Source: Pseudomonadota bacterium (GTDB lineage Bacteria; Bdellovibrionota; Bdellovibrionia; Bdellovibrionales; JAEYZS01). Taken from it: a DNA stretch of 18,217 nucleotides. Shown here in pieces: positions 1-6,178 of this stretch. Numbering within the stretch: the stretch's first letter is position 1; each line of letters begins with the position of its first letter. The notes under the pieces are model-generated. The model worked only from the letters and a program-made list of their open reading frames with translations, ran no database searches and was not told where the DNA came from. Both the position numbers and the translations under genes were made by a program. The DNA lies in assembly GCA_023427925.1 (NCBI GenBank), contig JAEYZS010000104.1, positions 1 to 18,217 on the forward strand. Reading direction: 5' to 3'.

Positions 1-34
1 GAGTATCCACAGCCTCACACTAGGTCAATAGGTC

Positions 35-1126
35 TTAGAATTTCATAGCACTTTTTATTGCATGATAACGTTCATATGCATTTGGATGACTATGCCTATA
101 ATCTGGTTCACGCTTATTAGGGAGTTCCCCGTTCTTAATGCTGTGATCTTTAAATAGTGCAGAGATAGCGTCGTTACCACTAAAGCCAGCCGCATTAAGT
201 ATTCGGACGGATATCATGTCCGCCCGAAGTTCGGTTTTTTGCATGTCTTTATTGAAGGTTTCAAGAGCAACGGATGTATTTCCGTCTTGACCGGTTCTGT
301 CGAGGTATTCCAATATTTCGCCTGTTAAAATCCAATGAAGCTCTTCTAAAGTTAAACGAGAAAAGTGGTAACCTAAAGTTTTTGTGACAAAGGCAAACCT
401 CTTTATACTATCTCCCTCATCGCTATGAGCAATTTCGTGGGCAATAATTGCGCGAAGCTCGTGATCTTCGAAATTTGCGTATAATCCTTCAAAGATAAAG
501 ATGTTACACCCGGTGCTAACTGCACGCTCATAAATTTTTAGAGGTACAGCATGCACTTTATAACAAGTTGCCATTTCTTTATCTAAGACATGTGGGCGAA
601 TATCCTCTAAGAGTTTATTAAGTCTTAAGTTTTGATCGTGGGGGCTCCTTAATTGACCAGTAAGGACTTTCACTGCGATTACACCGATCTCACCTGGAGC
701 TCCGATTTGAAGTGGTTTACCAGTCACTCTTTCGGTCACTGAGTATTCCAGGAAATAAAGAGAGAACATTAGCTTTTCGAAAAGCATTTTAAATGGGGCA
801 GGTACGCGACGAATCTCTTCTACGAACTCTGGGTTTATATTGTGAATGTAATTAAAAAATTGTGAGAAGGAAGCTTTGGCTCGAGGAGCTACGTGATCAA
901 ACGCCTTAAGCGCCGTAGCACCGATGGCATTTCCATAGGTGTTCAAATAGAAGTTATAAGCAGAAATCAATTTCGGATGAATGTCGTCGTGAAAGGCTCG
1001 AAATAACTCATCACGTACCCTTTCGTGCGGCTTCGCAGATGATTCCACAGATAATTTCGCGTTTGCGCTAATATTGAATAATCCTGATATAATCAGAACT
1101 AGCAATAGCTTTGAAATTCCCCTCAA
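35..1126 (-). CDS. secreted M48-family zinc metalloprotease
   Basis: This is a predicted zinc endopeptidase of the M48 (Ste24/HtpX/BepA-like) class, exported to the periplasm. Numbering from the upstream GTG at 1156, the zinc motif HEIAH is at residues 240-244. The third ligand is the Glu of TELRAD (E309), and an SHPNAYER block at about 356-363 matches the conserved C-terminal HPxxxxR region of M48 proteins. The first 33 residues form a signal peptide ending ANA/K. I prefer the in-frame TTG at 1126 over the GTG. GGGGAG lies 6 nt before the TTG, which gives a compact 23-residue signal peptide (Lys, hydrophobic core, ANA). The GTG has no close ribosome binding site. The long segment before the protease motif (about 40-200) is helical and I do not recognise it. 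By family, a role in envelope protein quality control is possible; the substrate is unknown. It lies 124 nt or more downstream of pfkA. Confidence 0.85.
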   Translation of the reverse strand: MRGISKLLLVLIISGLFNISANAKLSVESSAKPHERVRDELFRAFHDDIHPKLISAYNFYLNTYGNAIGATALKAFDHVAPRAKASFSQFFNYIHNINPEFVEEIRRVPAPFKMLFEKLMFSLYFLEYSVTERVTGKPLQIGAPGEIGVIAVKVLTGQLRSPHDQNLRLNKLLEDIRPHVLDKEMATCYKVHAVPLKIYERAVSTGCNIFIFEGLYANFEDHELRAIIAHEIAHSDEGDSIKRFAFVTKTLGYHFSRLTLEELHWILTGEILEYLDRTGQDGNTSVALETFNKDMQKTELRADMISVRILNAAGFSGNDAISALFKDHSIKNGELPNKREPDYRHSHPNAYERYHAIKSAMKF

Positions 1127-1280
1127 AAATATCTCCCCAAACTTAAATGGCCCCACGCCATTTTTTTACAACCCCACGTTGTGAGCGGAGATTGCCTAGA
1201 GAAGGTCAAAACATCAAATCAAAAGTTCTTATCTTTGGCATAAGTTTTAGGCGGAAAACTTCAGAGCAAAAATATCGAGG

Positions 1281-2261
1281 TTAGAGAGATAAAATCTGAG
1301 TTAACTGCATGAGTTCGAGGCGAATTGGCTTTTGTTTTGTAACAACTTCAGCGAGCGGAATTGTAATAATTTGGTCATTTTGAACACCAATCATTACGCC
1401 ACTTTTTCCGACCAACAGTCCTTCAACAGCCGAAGCGCCGAGGCGACTCGCCAAGATTCGATCTTGTGCAGTTGGACTTCCGCCTCTTTGCAGATGACCT
1501 AAAATGCAAACTTTGGATTCGTAGCCAGATTTTTTACGGATAGCTTCTGCAAGGTCGTATGCGCGGCCAGGTTTTTGTCCTTCAGCTGTGACGAGAATAC
1601 TGCTCAGCTTTCCCCTTTGAACCGACTTATTGATATGATCGATCACATTATCAATATTGAGAGGACTTTCAGGAATAAAAATTTCTTCTGCTCCACACGC
1701 GAGCCCTACATTAAGAGCAATAAATCCAGAGTCTCTGCCCATTACTTCAACGATAAAAAGTCGATCGTGACTAAATGCTGTATCTCTGATTTTATCAATG
1801 GCCTCAAGTGCGGTATTAAGAGCGGTATCAAAACCAATGGAATAATCAGTTCCATAAATATCATTATCGATGGTGCCAGGAACTCCGATCACAGGTATTT
1901 GATGTTCCTCTCTGAGAGCATTAGCACCTTTAAAAGTACCGTCTCCTCCGATACAAACTAATGCATCGATACCACGATTTTTTAGGCTTTCTGCAGCCTT
2001 TGCCCGAAACTCAGGTCTAAGAAATTCCTTTGATCTGCCAGTTTTAAGAATGGTTCCTCCTCGTTGGAGGATGTTTCCTACAGACTTGGCCGTTAATTCT
2101 TCAAAAGTTGAGTTGATGAGGCCTGTATAGCCTTGAAGAATGCCTGTGACTTTGAGGTTTCGATAGAGCGCAGTTCGCACAACAGCGCGAACTGCCGCGT
2201 TCATTCCAGGAGCATCGCCTCCGGAAGTTAAAACACCAATATGTTTGATTTGCTTAGACAT
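1281..2261 (-). CDS. pfkA: ATP-dependent 6-phosphofructokinase
   Basis: The enzyme phosphorylates fructose 6-phosphate to fructose 1,6-bisphosphate, the committed step of glycolysis, in the cytosol. At 326 residues it is close to E. coli PfkA (320). The N-terminal TSGGDAPGMNAAVR loop (12-25) and GGDG (105-108) bind ATP. A Gly in GGDG, rather than Asp, indicates ATP rather than pyrophosphate as the donor. The catalytic PGTIDND motif is at 128-134, MGR at 174-176, and the family signature GHLQRGGSPTAQDR at 255-268. The sequence MGRDSGFIA differs from the MGRxxG form of E. coli but is seen in other family members. The start ATG lacks a strong Shine-Dalgarno sequence. It follows the HU stop by 24 nt, so cotranscription with hup is likely. 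Confidence 0.97.
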   Translation of the reverse strand: MSKQIKHIGVLTSGGDAPGMNAAVRAVVRTALYRNLKVTGILQGYTGLINSTFEELTAKSVGNILQRGGTILKTGRSKEFLRPEFRAKAAESLKNRGIDALVCIGGDGTFKGANALREEHQIPVIGVPGTIDNDIYGTDYSIGFDTALNTALEAIDKIRDTAFSHDRLFIVEVMGRDSGFIALNVGLACGAEEIFIPESPLNIDNVIDHINKSVQRGKLSSILVTAEGQKPGRAYDLAEAIRKKSGYESKVCILGHLQRGGSPTAQDRILASRLGASAVEGLLVGKSGVMIGVQNDQIITIPLAEVVTKQKPIRLELMQLTQILSL

Positions 2262-2285
2262 GCTTAAGCATATGCCTATTCGAGA

Positions 2286-2558
2286 CTACTTAACAAGATT
2301 TTTGAAATCGGTACCAGGCTTAAATTTTGGAGCCCAAGTCGCAGGAATTCGGATCTCTTCGCCTGTTGCAGGGTTACGGCCTGTGCGGGCTTTTCTTTTG
2401 GCTTTCGAAAATGTACCAAAACCTACAAGCTTAACGTCTTCACCTTTTTTAACTGATCGAGTGATTGTATCAACAACAGAATCAAGCACAGCTTCGATAT
2501 GCGCCTTTGTCATAGAAGTTTGTTTTGCAACTTTTTCTACTAATTCTGCTTTATTCAT
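2286..2558 (-). CDS. hup: HU-family DNA-binding protein
   Basis: A 90-residue histone-like protein that bends and compacts DNA as a dimer. The N-terminal helices begin MNKAELVEKVA. The saddle motif GFGTFSKAKRKARTGRNP (about 46-63) leads to the DNA-intercalating proline in RNPATGEEI, and the C-terminus reads APKFKPGTDFKNLVK. Length and motifs are those of HU/IHF proteins. The IPATWAPKFKPG segment has a Trp where a Lys is commoner. A homodimeric HU is likelier than an IHF subunit, but sequence alone does not settle this. The start ATG has AGGGGGA about 8 nt upstream and a sigma70-type promoter about 45 nt upstream. It is followed closely by pfkA. Confidence 0.96.
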   Translation of the reverse strand: MNKAELVEKVAKQTSMTKAHIEAVLDSVVDTITRSVKKGEDVKLVGFGTFSKAKRKARTGRNPATGEEIRIPATWAPKFKPGTDFKNLVK

Positions 2559-2604
2559 TGATATTCCCCCTAGGTGATAAAGTTAGAAATTTGAAGTGTT
2601 GGTC

Positions 2605-2633
2605 ATTCAAATGCATGCTTGTAAAATCGTCAA
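2605..2633 (-). promoter_or_regulatory. candidate sigma70 promoter for hup-pfkA
   Basis: On the minus strand, TTGACG (plus 2628-2633) and TTGAAT (plus 2605-2610) are separated by exactly 17 nt, placing the start near 2598 and leaving a leader of about 40 nt before the hup ATG. The -35 hexamer is a 5/6 match and the -10 a 4/6 match. The 70 bp further upstream (about 2634-2710) is strongly A/T-rich, which would suit an UP element or HU binding. This is a visual assignment only. Confidence 0.5.
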
Positions 2634-2746
2634 TAAATAAGTGGTAAAAATAGATTAAAACTATATTTTTGATCACAGACGTTAAAAATTAATTATTAAA
2701 ATTAAGGTTAATCGAATTTTTTGCTCTTGACAGCAAATGTCCTGCA

Positions 2747-2944
2747 CTAGATCTGATCGTCTTCGCTTGTGCTTCCAAAATCTTCTTCTGCATTGTCATT
2801 TTCTGATTTGTCGACTGGGATTGCATATTTTCCAGATGCCCAATCACCAAGATCAATCGTTTTACAACGAGCAGAACAGAAGGGGCGAAATTCATTCCCT
2901 TCGTATTCGACTAATTTGGTACAAGTTGGACATTTCACTTTCAT
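2747..2944 (-). CDS. yacG: DNA gyrase inhibitor YacG, zinc-binding
   Basis: A 65-residue zinc protein. Four cysteines at positions 5, 8, 23 and 27 (CPTC, then FCSARC) are followed by [16 protein letters not shown], the diagnostic YacG sequence. The C-terminal third is acidic and low in complexity, as is usual for the family. E. coli YacG binds GyrB and inhibits gyrase; that role here is by homology. The gene follows the lipoprotein gene by 37 nt. The ATG has no visible Shine-Dalgarno sequence and instead directly follows a perfect 10-bp inverted repeat, so its translation or transcription may be unusual. Confidence 0.93.
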   Translation of the reverse strand: MKVKCPTCTKLVEYEGNEFRPFCSARCKTIDLGDWASGKYAIPVDKSENDNAEEDFGSTSEDDQI

Positions 2945-2970
2945 GCAGAATATTTAAACCAATATTCTGC
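2945..2970. repeat. perfect 10-bp inverted repeat abutting the yacG start
   Basis: GCAGAATATT, a 6-nt loop (TAAACC on the plus strand), then AATATTCTGC: a perfect 10-bp stem that ends one base before the yacG ATG. It fills most of the gap between the lipoprotein stop and yacG. No T-run follows on the minus strand, so it is not a typical intrinsic terminator. It could be an mRNA hairpin that hides the start codon or a dimeric repressor operator. Confidence 0.75.
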
Positions 2971-2981
2971 GAAAGTCTATA

Positions 2982-3557
2982 TTAGTAGTGGGGATATGGA
3001 ACGGGTTGGCCACTCACCATTTGACCAGTTGCAATTACTGAGTATGGATCGCCGACCGAGTTTGCATTTTTAAAGAATCGCAATTCAAAACTTCCGCTAT
3101 CCATAGTGCCACTTGTAAATACAAGCTCAGCAATTTTGTAGTATCTCGGGTTTTGGTGATAGATCTCATATTTTTTGCGAGTTCCATCATCAAATCTTTG
3201 GCCGTTTAAAGGAATCACGCCTGAGCTAATTTCCGGTGAACGTAAGAAGATTGTGTTCCCACGAATTTCAACTGTGATTTGGTTATTTCCCCATCCACCG
3301 TAGTAATGCCTCATACCTGTATAGCGGCTTGTAAAGTCTCTAAATTTTGAACCATCTGATACTCTGCCGTAACCAATTTTACCTTGATAGTATGGACCAT
3401 AACCACCATTACCAGCCCACTGACAATGACCATTAATGATAACCATTCCTGGTTGGCAGGCTTGGCCTTCATTCTTTTTGTCGGAGCATGACACCAGCAA
3501 TAGACCCGCAAGGGCCCAAACGAGCGACGCAATAAAATAAAATCTAAGGCTCTTCAT
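2982..3557 (-). CDS. small Tyr/Gly-rich lipoprotein, function unknown
   Basis: A 191-residue predicted lipoprotein. The N-terminus (MKSLRFYF, then a hydrophobic core) ends in a lipobox LVSC with the lipidated cysteine at position 24. The following residue is Ser rather than Asp, which by the Lol rule favours outer-membrane sorting. Two further cysteines (34 and 46, QACQPG and GHCQW) could form a disulfide. The mature part is rich in Gly, Tyr and Asn (for example NGGYGPYYQG and MRHYYGGWG) and looks beta-rich. The start ATG has AGGAG 7 nt upstream. I recognise no family. It would be a substrate of the Lgt and LspA encoded nearby. Confidence 0.85.
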   Translation of the reverse strand: MKSLRFYFIASLVWALAGLLLVSCSDKKNEGQACQPGMVIINGHCQWAGNGGYGPYYQGKIGYGRVSDGSKFRDFTSRYTGMRHYYGGWGNNQITVEIRGNTIFLRSPEISSGVIPLNGQRFDDGTRKKYEIYHQNPRYYKIAELVFTSGTMDSGSFELRFFKNANSVGDPYSVIATGQMVSGQPVPYPHY

Positions 3558-3770
3558 AGTCTTCTCCTGTAGAGGAACACTTTGTCCTCATATTATGGAA
3601 TACAGGATTTATGCCACCTAGAAGGCCGATATATTGGATCTAATAGAGACTCTAGGGCTCAAGTGACAATTTACGCGTCTTGGCTGAAAAAAAATCATAC
3701 ATTTTCAGGACTTAAGTCATAAATGATGTCCAGAGTAATATAGAGATTTCTTGATAATTACTCAAAGATC

Positions 3771-3799
3771 TTGAGGCTTGCCAGCGAAGACGAGAAAAT
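3771..3799 (+). promoter_or_regulatory. weak candidate sigma70 promoter for the 39-aa peptide gene
   Basis: TTGAGG (3771-3776) and GAAAAT (3794-3799) are separated by 17 nt, each a 4/6 match. The predicted start near 3806 would leave a leader of only about 12 nt containing the Shine-Dalgarno sequence. This is a weak match, offered because the spacing is exact and nothing better is visible in 3558-3817. Confidence 0.25.
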
Positions 3800-3817
3800 A
3801 TGGGTTAGAGGGTAATA

Positions 3818-3937
3818 ATGCAAAAAAACTTAAAAAGTAAGACGACTAGAGAAGTTCGCCGGGAGACTCGTAAAGTTATCGGTTTAACTTCGATTTTATT
3901 GCTAATCGTTATTTTTGGAATGACTGCCTTAGGTTAA
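3818..3937 (+). CDS. 39-aa single-pass membrane peptide, function unknown
   Basis: A short ORF on the strand opposite to its neighbours. ATG is preceded by GAGGG with a 5-nt spacer (TAATA), an excellent ribosome binding site. The product has a very basic N-terminus (MQKNLKSKTTREVRRETRK) followed by one hydrophobic helix of about 19 residues (VIGLTSILLLIVIFGMTAL, about 20-38), and ends in Gly and a TAA stop. This is the architecture of a small inner-membrane protein with its N-terminus in the cytosol. It ends 5 bp from the convergent lgt paralogue stop, with no terminator visible between them. I recognise no family. Similar layouts occur in small regulatory membrane proteins and type I toxins, but nothing else points to a toxin. 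Confidence 0.6.
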   Translation: MQKNLKSKTTREVRRETRKVIGLTSILLLIVIFGMTALG

Positions 3938-3942
3938 TCCTG

Positions 3943-4719
3943 TCAGTGATTCTTTCGAACTATATTTTGATGGTAGAGCCAAGCGAGGCTTAGGGCTATG
4001 AGTGCTAGACTTATCAGGGTCGATATAGTGACCCCTAGGACCTCTTGTCCTCGAAAATCTCCACGGAACTGTTCCACAACGGTGCGACCGATACAGTGTA
4101 GAATCAACCAGATAAAAAACAGTGAACCGCTTTTTAATTTCATGTGCGTAAACTTTTTTTCGGTAAAAAGAAAAAGTCCCAAGATCAAACTCTCGCCTAA
4201 AATACTGTAGATTTGTGTAGGGTGAAGTAGGACATGTGCGGGGGCTTCGACTCCTTCTCTAAACTGGATAGCCCACGGTAGATCGCATGTTTTGCCATAG
4301 CAGCAGCCAGCAAGCCAGCAGCCGGCTCGTCCGATAATGTAACCTAGAGATATGACGGGAGCTGCACAGTCGAGCCAATTATAAAAATTCTGTCTTATTT
4401 TTTTGATGTAAATGTAGGAGGTCACAAGACCACCTGCAAACCCACCGTAAAATACAAATCCACCGTTATAGAATTTAAAAATTTCGATGGGGTGATTCAG
4501 ATAGTATTCGGGATACTCAAAAATAATATGAAAAAGTCTCGCACCTATAAAAGCTCCAAACATAACTGCAAGAGATATTTCCGTAGAGATCTTTGGGGGT
4601 AAGTTGAGCTTAATAGCTCTCTTGTAAAAAAAGACAATTCCAAGTGAAAAAGCCAAACTCATCGCCACAAGGTATAAAGGAATATTAATATGTGGCGATG
4701 GATGGAATACAGGATACAT
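3943..4719 (-). CDS. divergent Lgt paralogue (prolipoprotein diacylglyceryl transferase family)
   Basis: A 258-residue polytopic membrane protein homologous to Lgt, encoded 3 nt after the canonical lgt. Shared features include GARLFHIIFEYPEYYLNHP (about 59-77), the HPTQIYS segment (166-172) and the C-terminal Arg/Glu/Arg set R212, E216, R219, equivalent to R244/E248/R251 of the canonical copy. The Lgt signature is changed: canonical GRLGNFINGELYG (139-151) is here GRAGCWLAGCCYG (130-142). R131 is kept, but both Asn and the Glu are replaced, adding three Cys. The FHG histidine (H100 in the neighbour) is Tyr91. Such GCCYG variants exist in other bacteria, but I know of no established activity. 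It may be a lipoprotein-modifying enzyme with altered specificity or a non-catalytic partner. Translational coupling to lgt is likely, since no separate Shine-Dalgarno sequence is visible. Confidence 0.87.
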   Translation of the reverse strand: MYPVFHPSPHINIPLYLVAMSLAFSLGIVFFYKRAIKLNLPPKISTEISLAVMFGAFIGARLFHIIFEYPEYYLNHPIEIFKFYNGGFVFYGGFAGGLVTSYIYIKKIRQNFYNWLDCAAPVISLGYIIGRAGCWLAGCCYGKTCDLPWAIQFREGVEAPAHVLLHPTQIYSILGESLILGLFLFTEKKFTHMKLKSGSLFFIWLILHCIGRTVVEQFRGDFRGQEVLGVTISTLISLALIALSLAWLYHQNIVRKNH

Positions 4720-4722
4720 AAT

Positions 4723-5622
4723 CTATTTTAGTTCGTATGTATAAGACTGAGTTCGAACTTTTTTTGTTACACTTCTTAAGATCACTATCCCCCAGATTAT
4801 CATGAGTGTGCAAAGAATTTGCCCCATCGAGAAGTATTGCGCGAAAAATCCAAGTTGAGCATCAGGCTCTCTAAAGAATTCGATTATAAATCTAGCGATA
4901 CCGTAGAAAATCAAGAACCAGCCTGTCATTATACCAGTTCGTTTCCACTCGATATTGACTTTCTTAGGAGGTTTGCCATTTTTCGACTGCGCAGTAATAG
5001 CCTCTTCTAAAAGGGGAGCTTGGCCCTTTTTTTGTTCCCACTTCTGTATAACGTGTAAAAGTATGAAGACAAAAAGCCCTTCACCAAGAGCTTGATAAAG
5101 CTGCGAAGGATGGCGTGGAAGAGGTCCTCCGTCAGGGAATATTACGCCCCAAGGAGCAGTGGTTACTCGTCCATAAAGCTCCCCATTGATAAAGTTACCT
5201 AGCCTTCCAAAGAAAATTCCAATGGATGCGCCGACAACAACATTATCTACTATGTGATAGAATTGAACTTTGTATTTGCGACAGAAAAGGAGCATTGCAA
5301 CTCCGTATCCTAAAAGAGCACCATGGAATGAGAGCCCACCTTGCCATACTGCTGGAATCTCTGAGAGGTGATTGAGGTAGTACATCGGATTGTAGACAAA
5401 GACATAAACGAGCCTTGCTCCGATGATCATACCGATCATAATATAAGTAATGAGCGCCTGGTTCCCTTCAGAGTTTAGGATATTTAAGCCACGCTTGTAT
5501 CGTCGCATGAGAACCATATAGCCTACAAAATAACCGACAAGGTACATGAGACCATACCAACGAATTTGTAGAGGGCCCATGTGTAATAAGACAGGATCAA
5601 TGTTGTGAATATAATGTGTCAT
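4723..5622 (-). CDS. lgt: phosphatidylglycerol:prolipoprotein diacylglyceryl transferase
   Basis: Inner-membrane enzyme that transfers diacylglycerol from phosphatidylglycerol to the lipobox cysteine, the first step of lipoprotein maturation. At 299 residues it is close to E. coli Lgt (291). The catalytic FHG histidine is H100. The signature GRLGNFINGELYG is at 139-151 (R140, N143, N146, E148, G151). HPSQLYQ follows at 171-177, and the conserved R244, E248 and R251 lie in ARFIIEFFREPDAQLG. A hydrophilic insertion at about 198-228 (KKGQAPLLEEA and following) sits between membrane helices. The ATG has AAGGA 6 nt upstream. It follows lspA by 43 nt in an ileS-lspA-lgt-lgt2 operon. Confidence 0.97.
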   Translation of the reverse strand: MTHYIHNIDPVLLHMGPLQIRWYGLMYLVGYFVGYMVLMRRYKRGLNILNSEGNQALITYIMIGMIIGARLVYVFVYNPMYYLNHLSEIPAVWQGGLSFHGALLGYGVAMLLFCRKYKVQFYHIVDNVVVGASIGIFFGRLGNFINGELYGRVTTAPWGVIFPDGGPLPRHPSQLYQALGEGLFVFILLHVIQKWEQKKGQAPLLEEAITAQSKNGKPPKKVNIEWKRTGIMTGWFLIFYGIARFIIEFFREPDAQLGFFAQYFSMGQILCTLMIIWGIVILRSVTKKVRTQSYTYELK

Positions 5623-5651
5623 GATGTGTCCTTGTTTGAGATGAACACATC
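5623..5651. repeat. 7-bp inverted repeat around the lgt ribosome binding site
   Basis: GATGTGT (5623-5629) and ACACATC (5645-5651) are perfect complements. In the minus-strand transcript the 15-nt loop would present the AAGGA Shine-Dalgarno sequence and the 3' arm would touch the lgt ATG. Modest stem; it could tune lgt translation or be chance. Confidence 0.4.
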
Positions 5652-5665
5652 CATTGCACTAGAAA

Positions 5666-6178
5666 TTAAGCGGATTGTCTACTTTCTTCTTTTCTAAAAC
5701 TAATTAAAAACAGAATTATGATACCGCAAACGATTGCAGAGTCTGCAATATTGAATGCAGGCCATGAATATCTATGCTTAATGTGGAAATCGAGAAAATC
5801 AATGACGTATCCCACTCTCAATCTATCAATATAATTTCCTAATGCTCCACCAAACACCGAACACAAAGCAAGAATTTGAATTCGGTCATTGGATTTTACA
5901 GATTTCATAAAAAAAACAATAATTCCCATGGCGATAGGTGGAATGATCAAAAAGAAATTATCTCTAAATATCGGAGGCGATTGTGCGAGAAAGCCAAAGG
6001 CGGCTCCTGGATTTTGAACGTATGTGAAATTAAAGTAACCATCTATGACAGAAATACTTTCGCCAAGATAAAACTTACTTTGCACATAAATCTTAGTAAG
6101 TTGGTCGAATGCCACTAGAAAGGATGTGGTGACCAACAGATAAATTGTTTTTATTTTGGTTTCTGTAGATAGACTCAT
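5666..6178 (-). CDS. lspA: lipoprotein signal peptidase (signal peptidase II)
   Basis: Inner-membrane aspartyl protease that removes the signal peptide from diacylglyceryl-modified prolipoproteins, acting after Lgt. With the start at 6178 it is 170 residues, normal for LspA. Visible motifs are DQLTK (25-29), YVQNPGAAFGFL (53-64), GGALGNYIDR (110-119), GYVIDFLDF (123-131) and AFNIADSAI (141-149). The catalytic pair is D127 and D146, with the usual 19-residue spacing. An upstream in-frame ATG at 6256 exists, but the start at 6178 is preferred. It overlaps the ileS stop as ATGA, has GAGG 7 nt upstream, and gives a normal N-terminus before the first membrane helix. The overlap implies translational coupling to ileS. 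Confidence 0.96.
   Translation of the reverse strand: MSLSTETKIKTIYLLVTTSFLVAFDQLTKIYVQSKFYLGESISVIDGYFNFTYVQNPGAAFGFLAQSPPIFRDNFFLIIPPIAMGIIVFFMKSVKSNDRIQILALCSVFGGALGNYIDRLRVGYVIDFLDFHIKHRYSWPAFNIADSAIVCGIIILFLISFRKEESRQSA

Noticed and set aside
1242..1261. AAGTTTT/AAAACTT 7-bp inverted repeat after pfkA as a terminator
   Set aside because: The stem is A/T-rich and no T-run follows on the minus strand, so it does not fit an intrinsic terminator.
1575..1961. 128-codon plus-strand ORF antisense to pfkA
   Set aside because: Lies wholly within the strongly supported pfkA frame on the other strand and encodes no recognisable domain.
2719..2736. TTTGCT/AGCAAA hairpin after yacG as a terminator
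   Set aside because: The adjoining tract is poly-A in the direction of transcription, and the stem is only 6 bp.
3612..3630. TGGCAT-containing minus-strand sequence before the lipoprotein gene as a sigma54 promoter
   Set aside because: The -12 GC is missing at the required 10-nt distance (GT instead).
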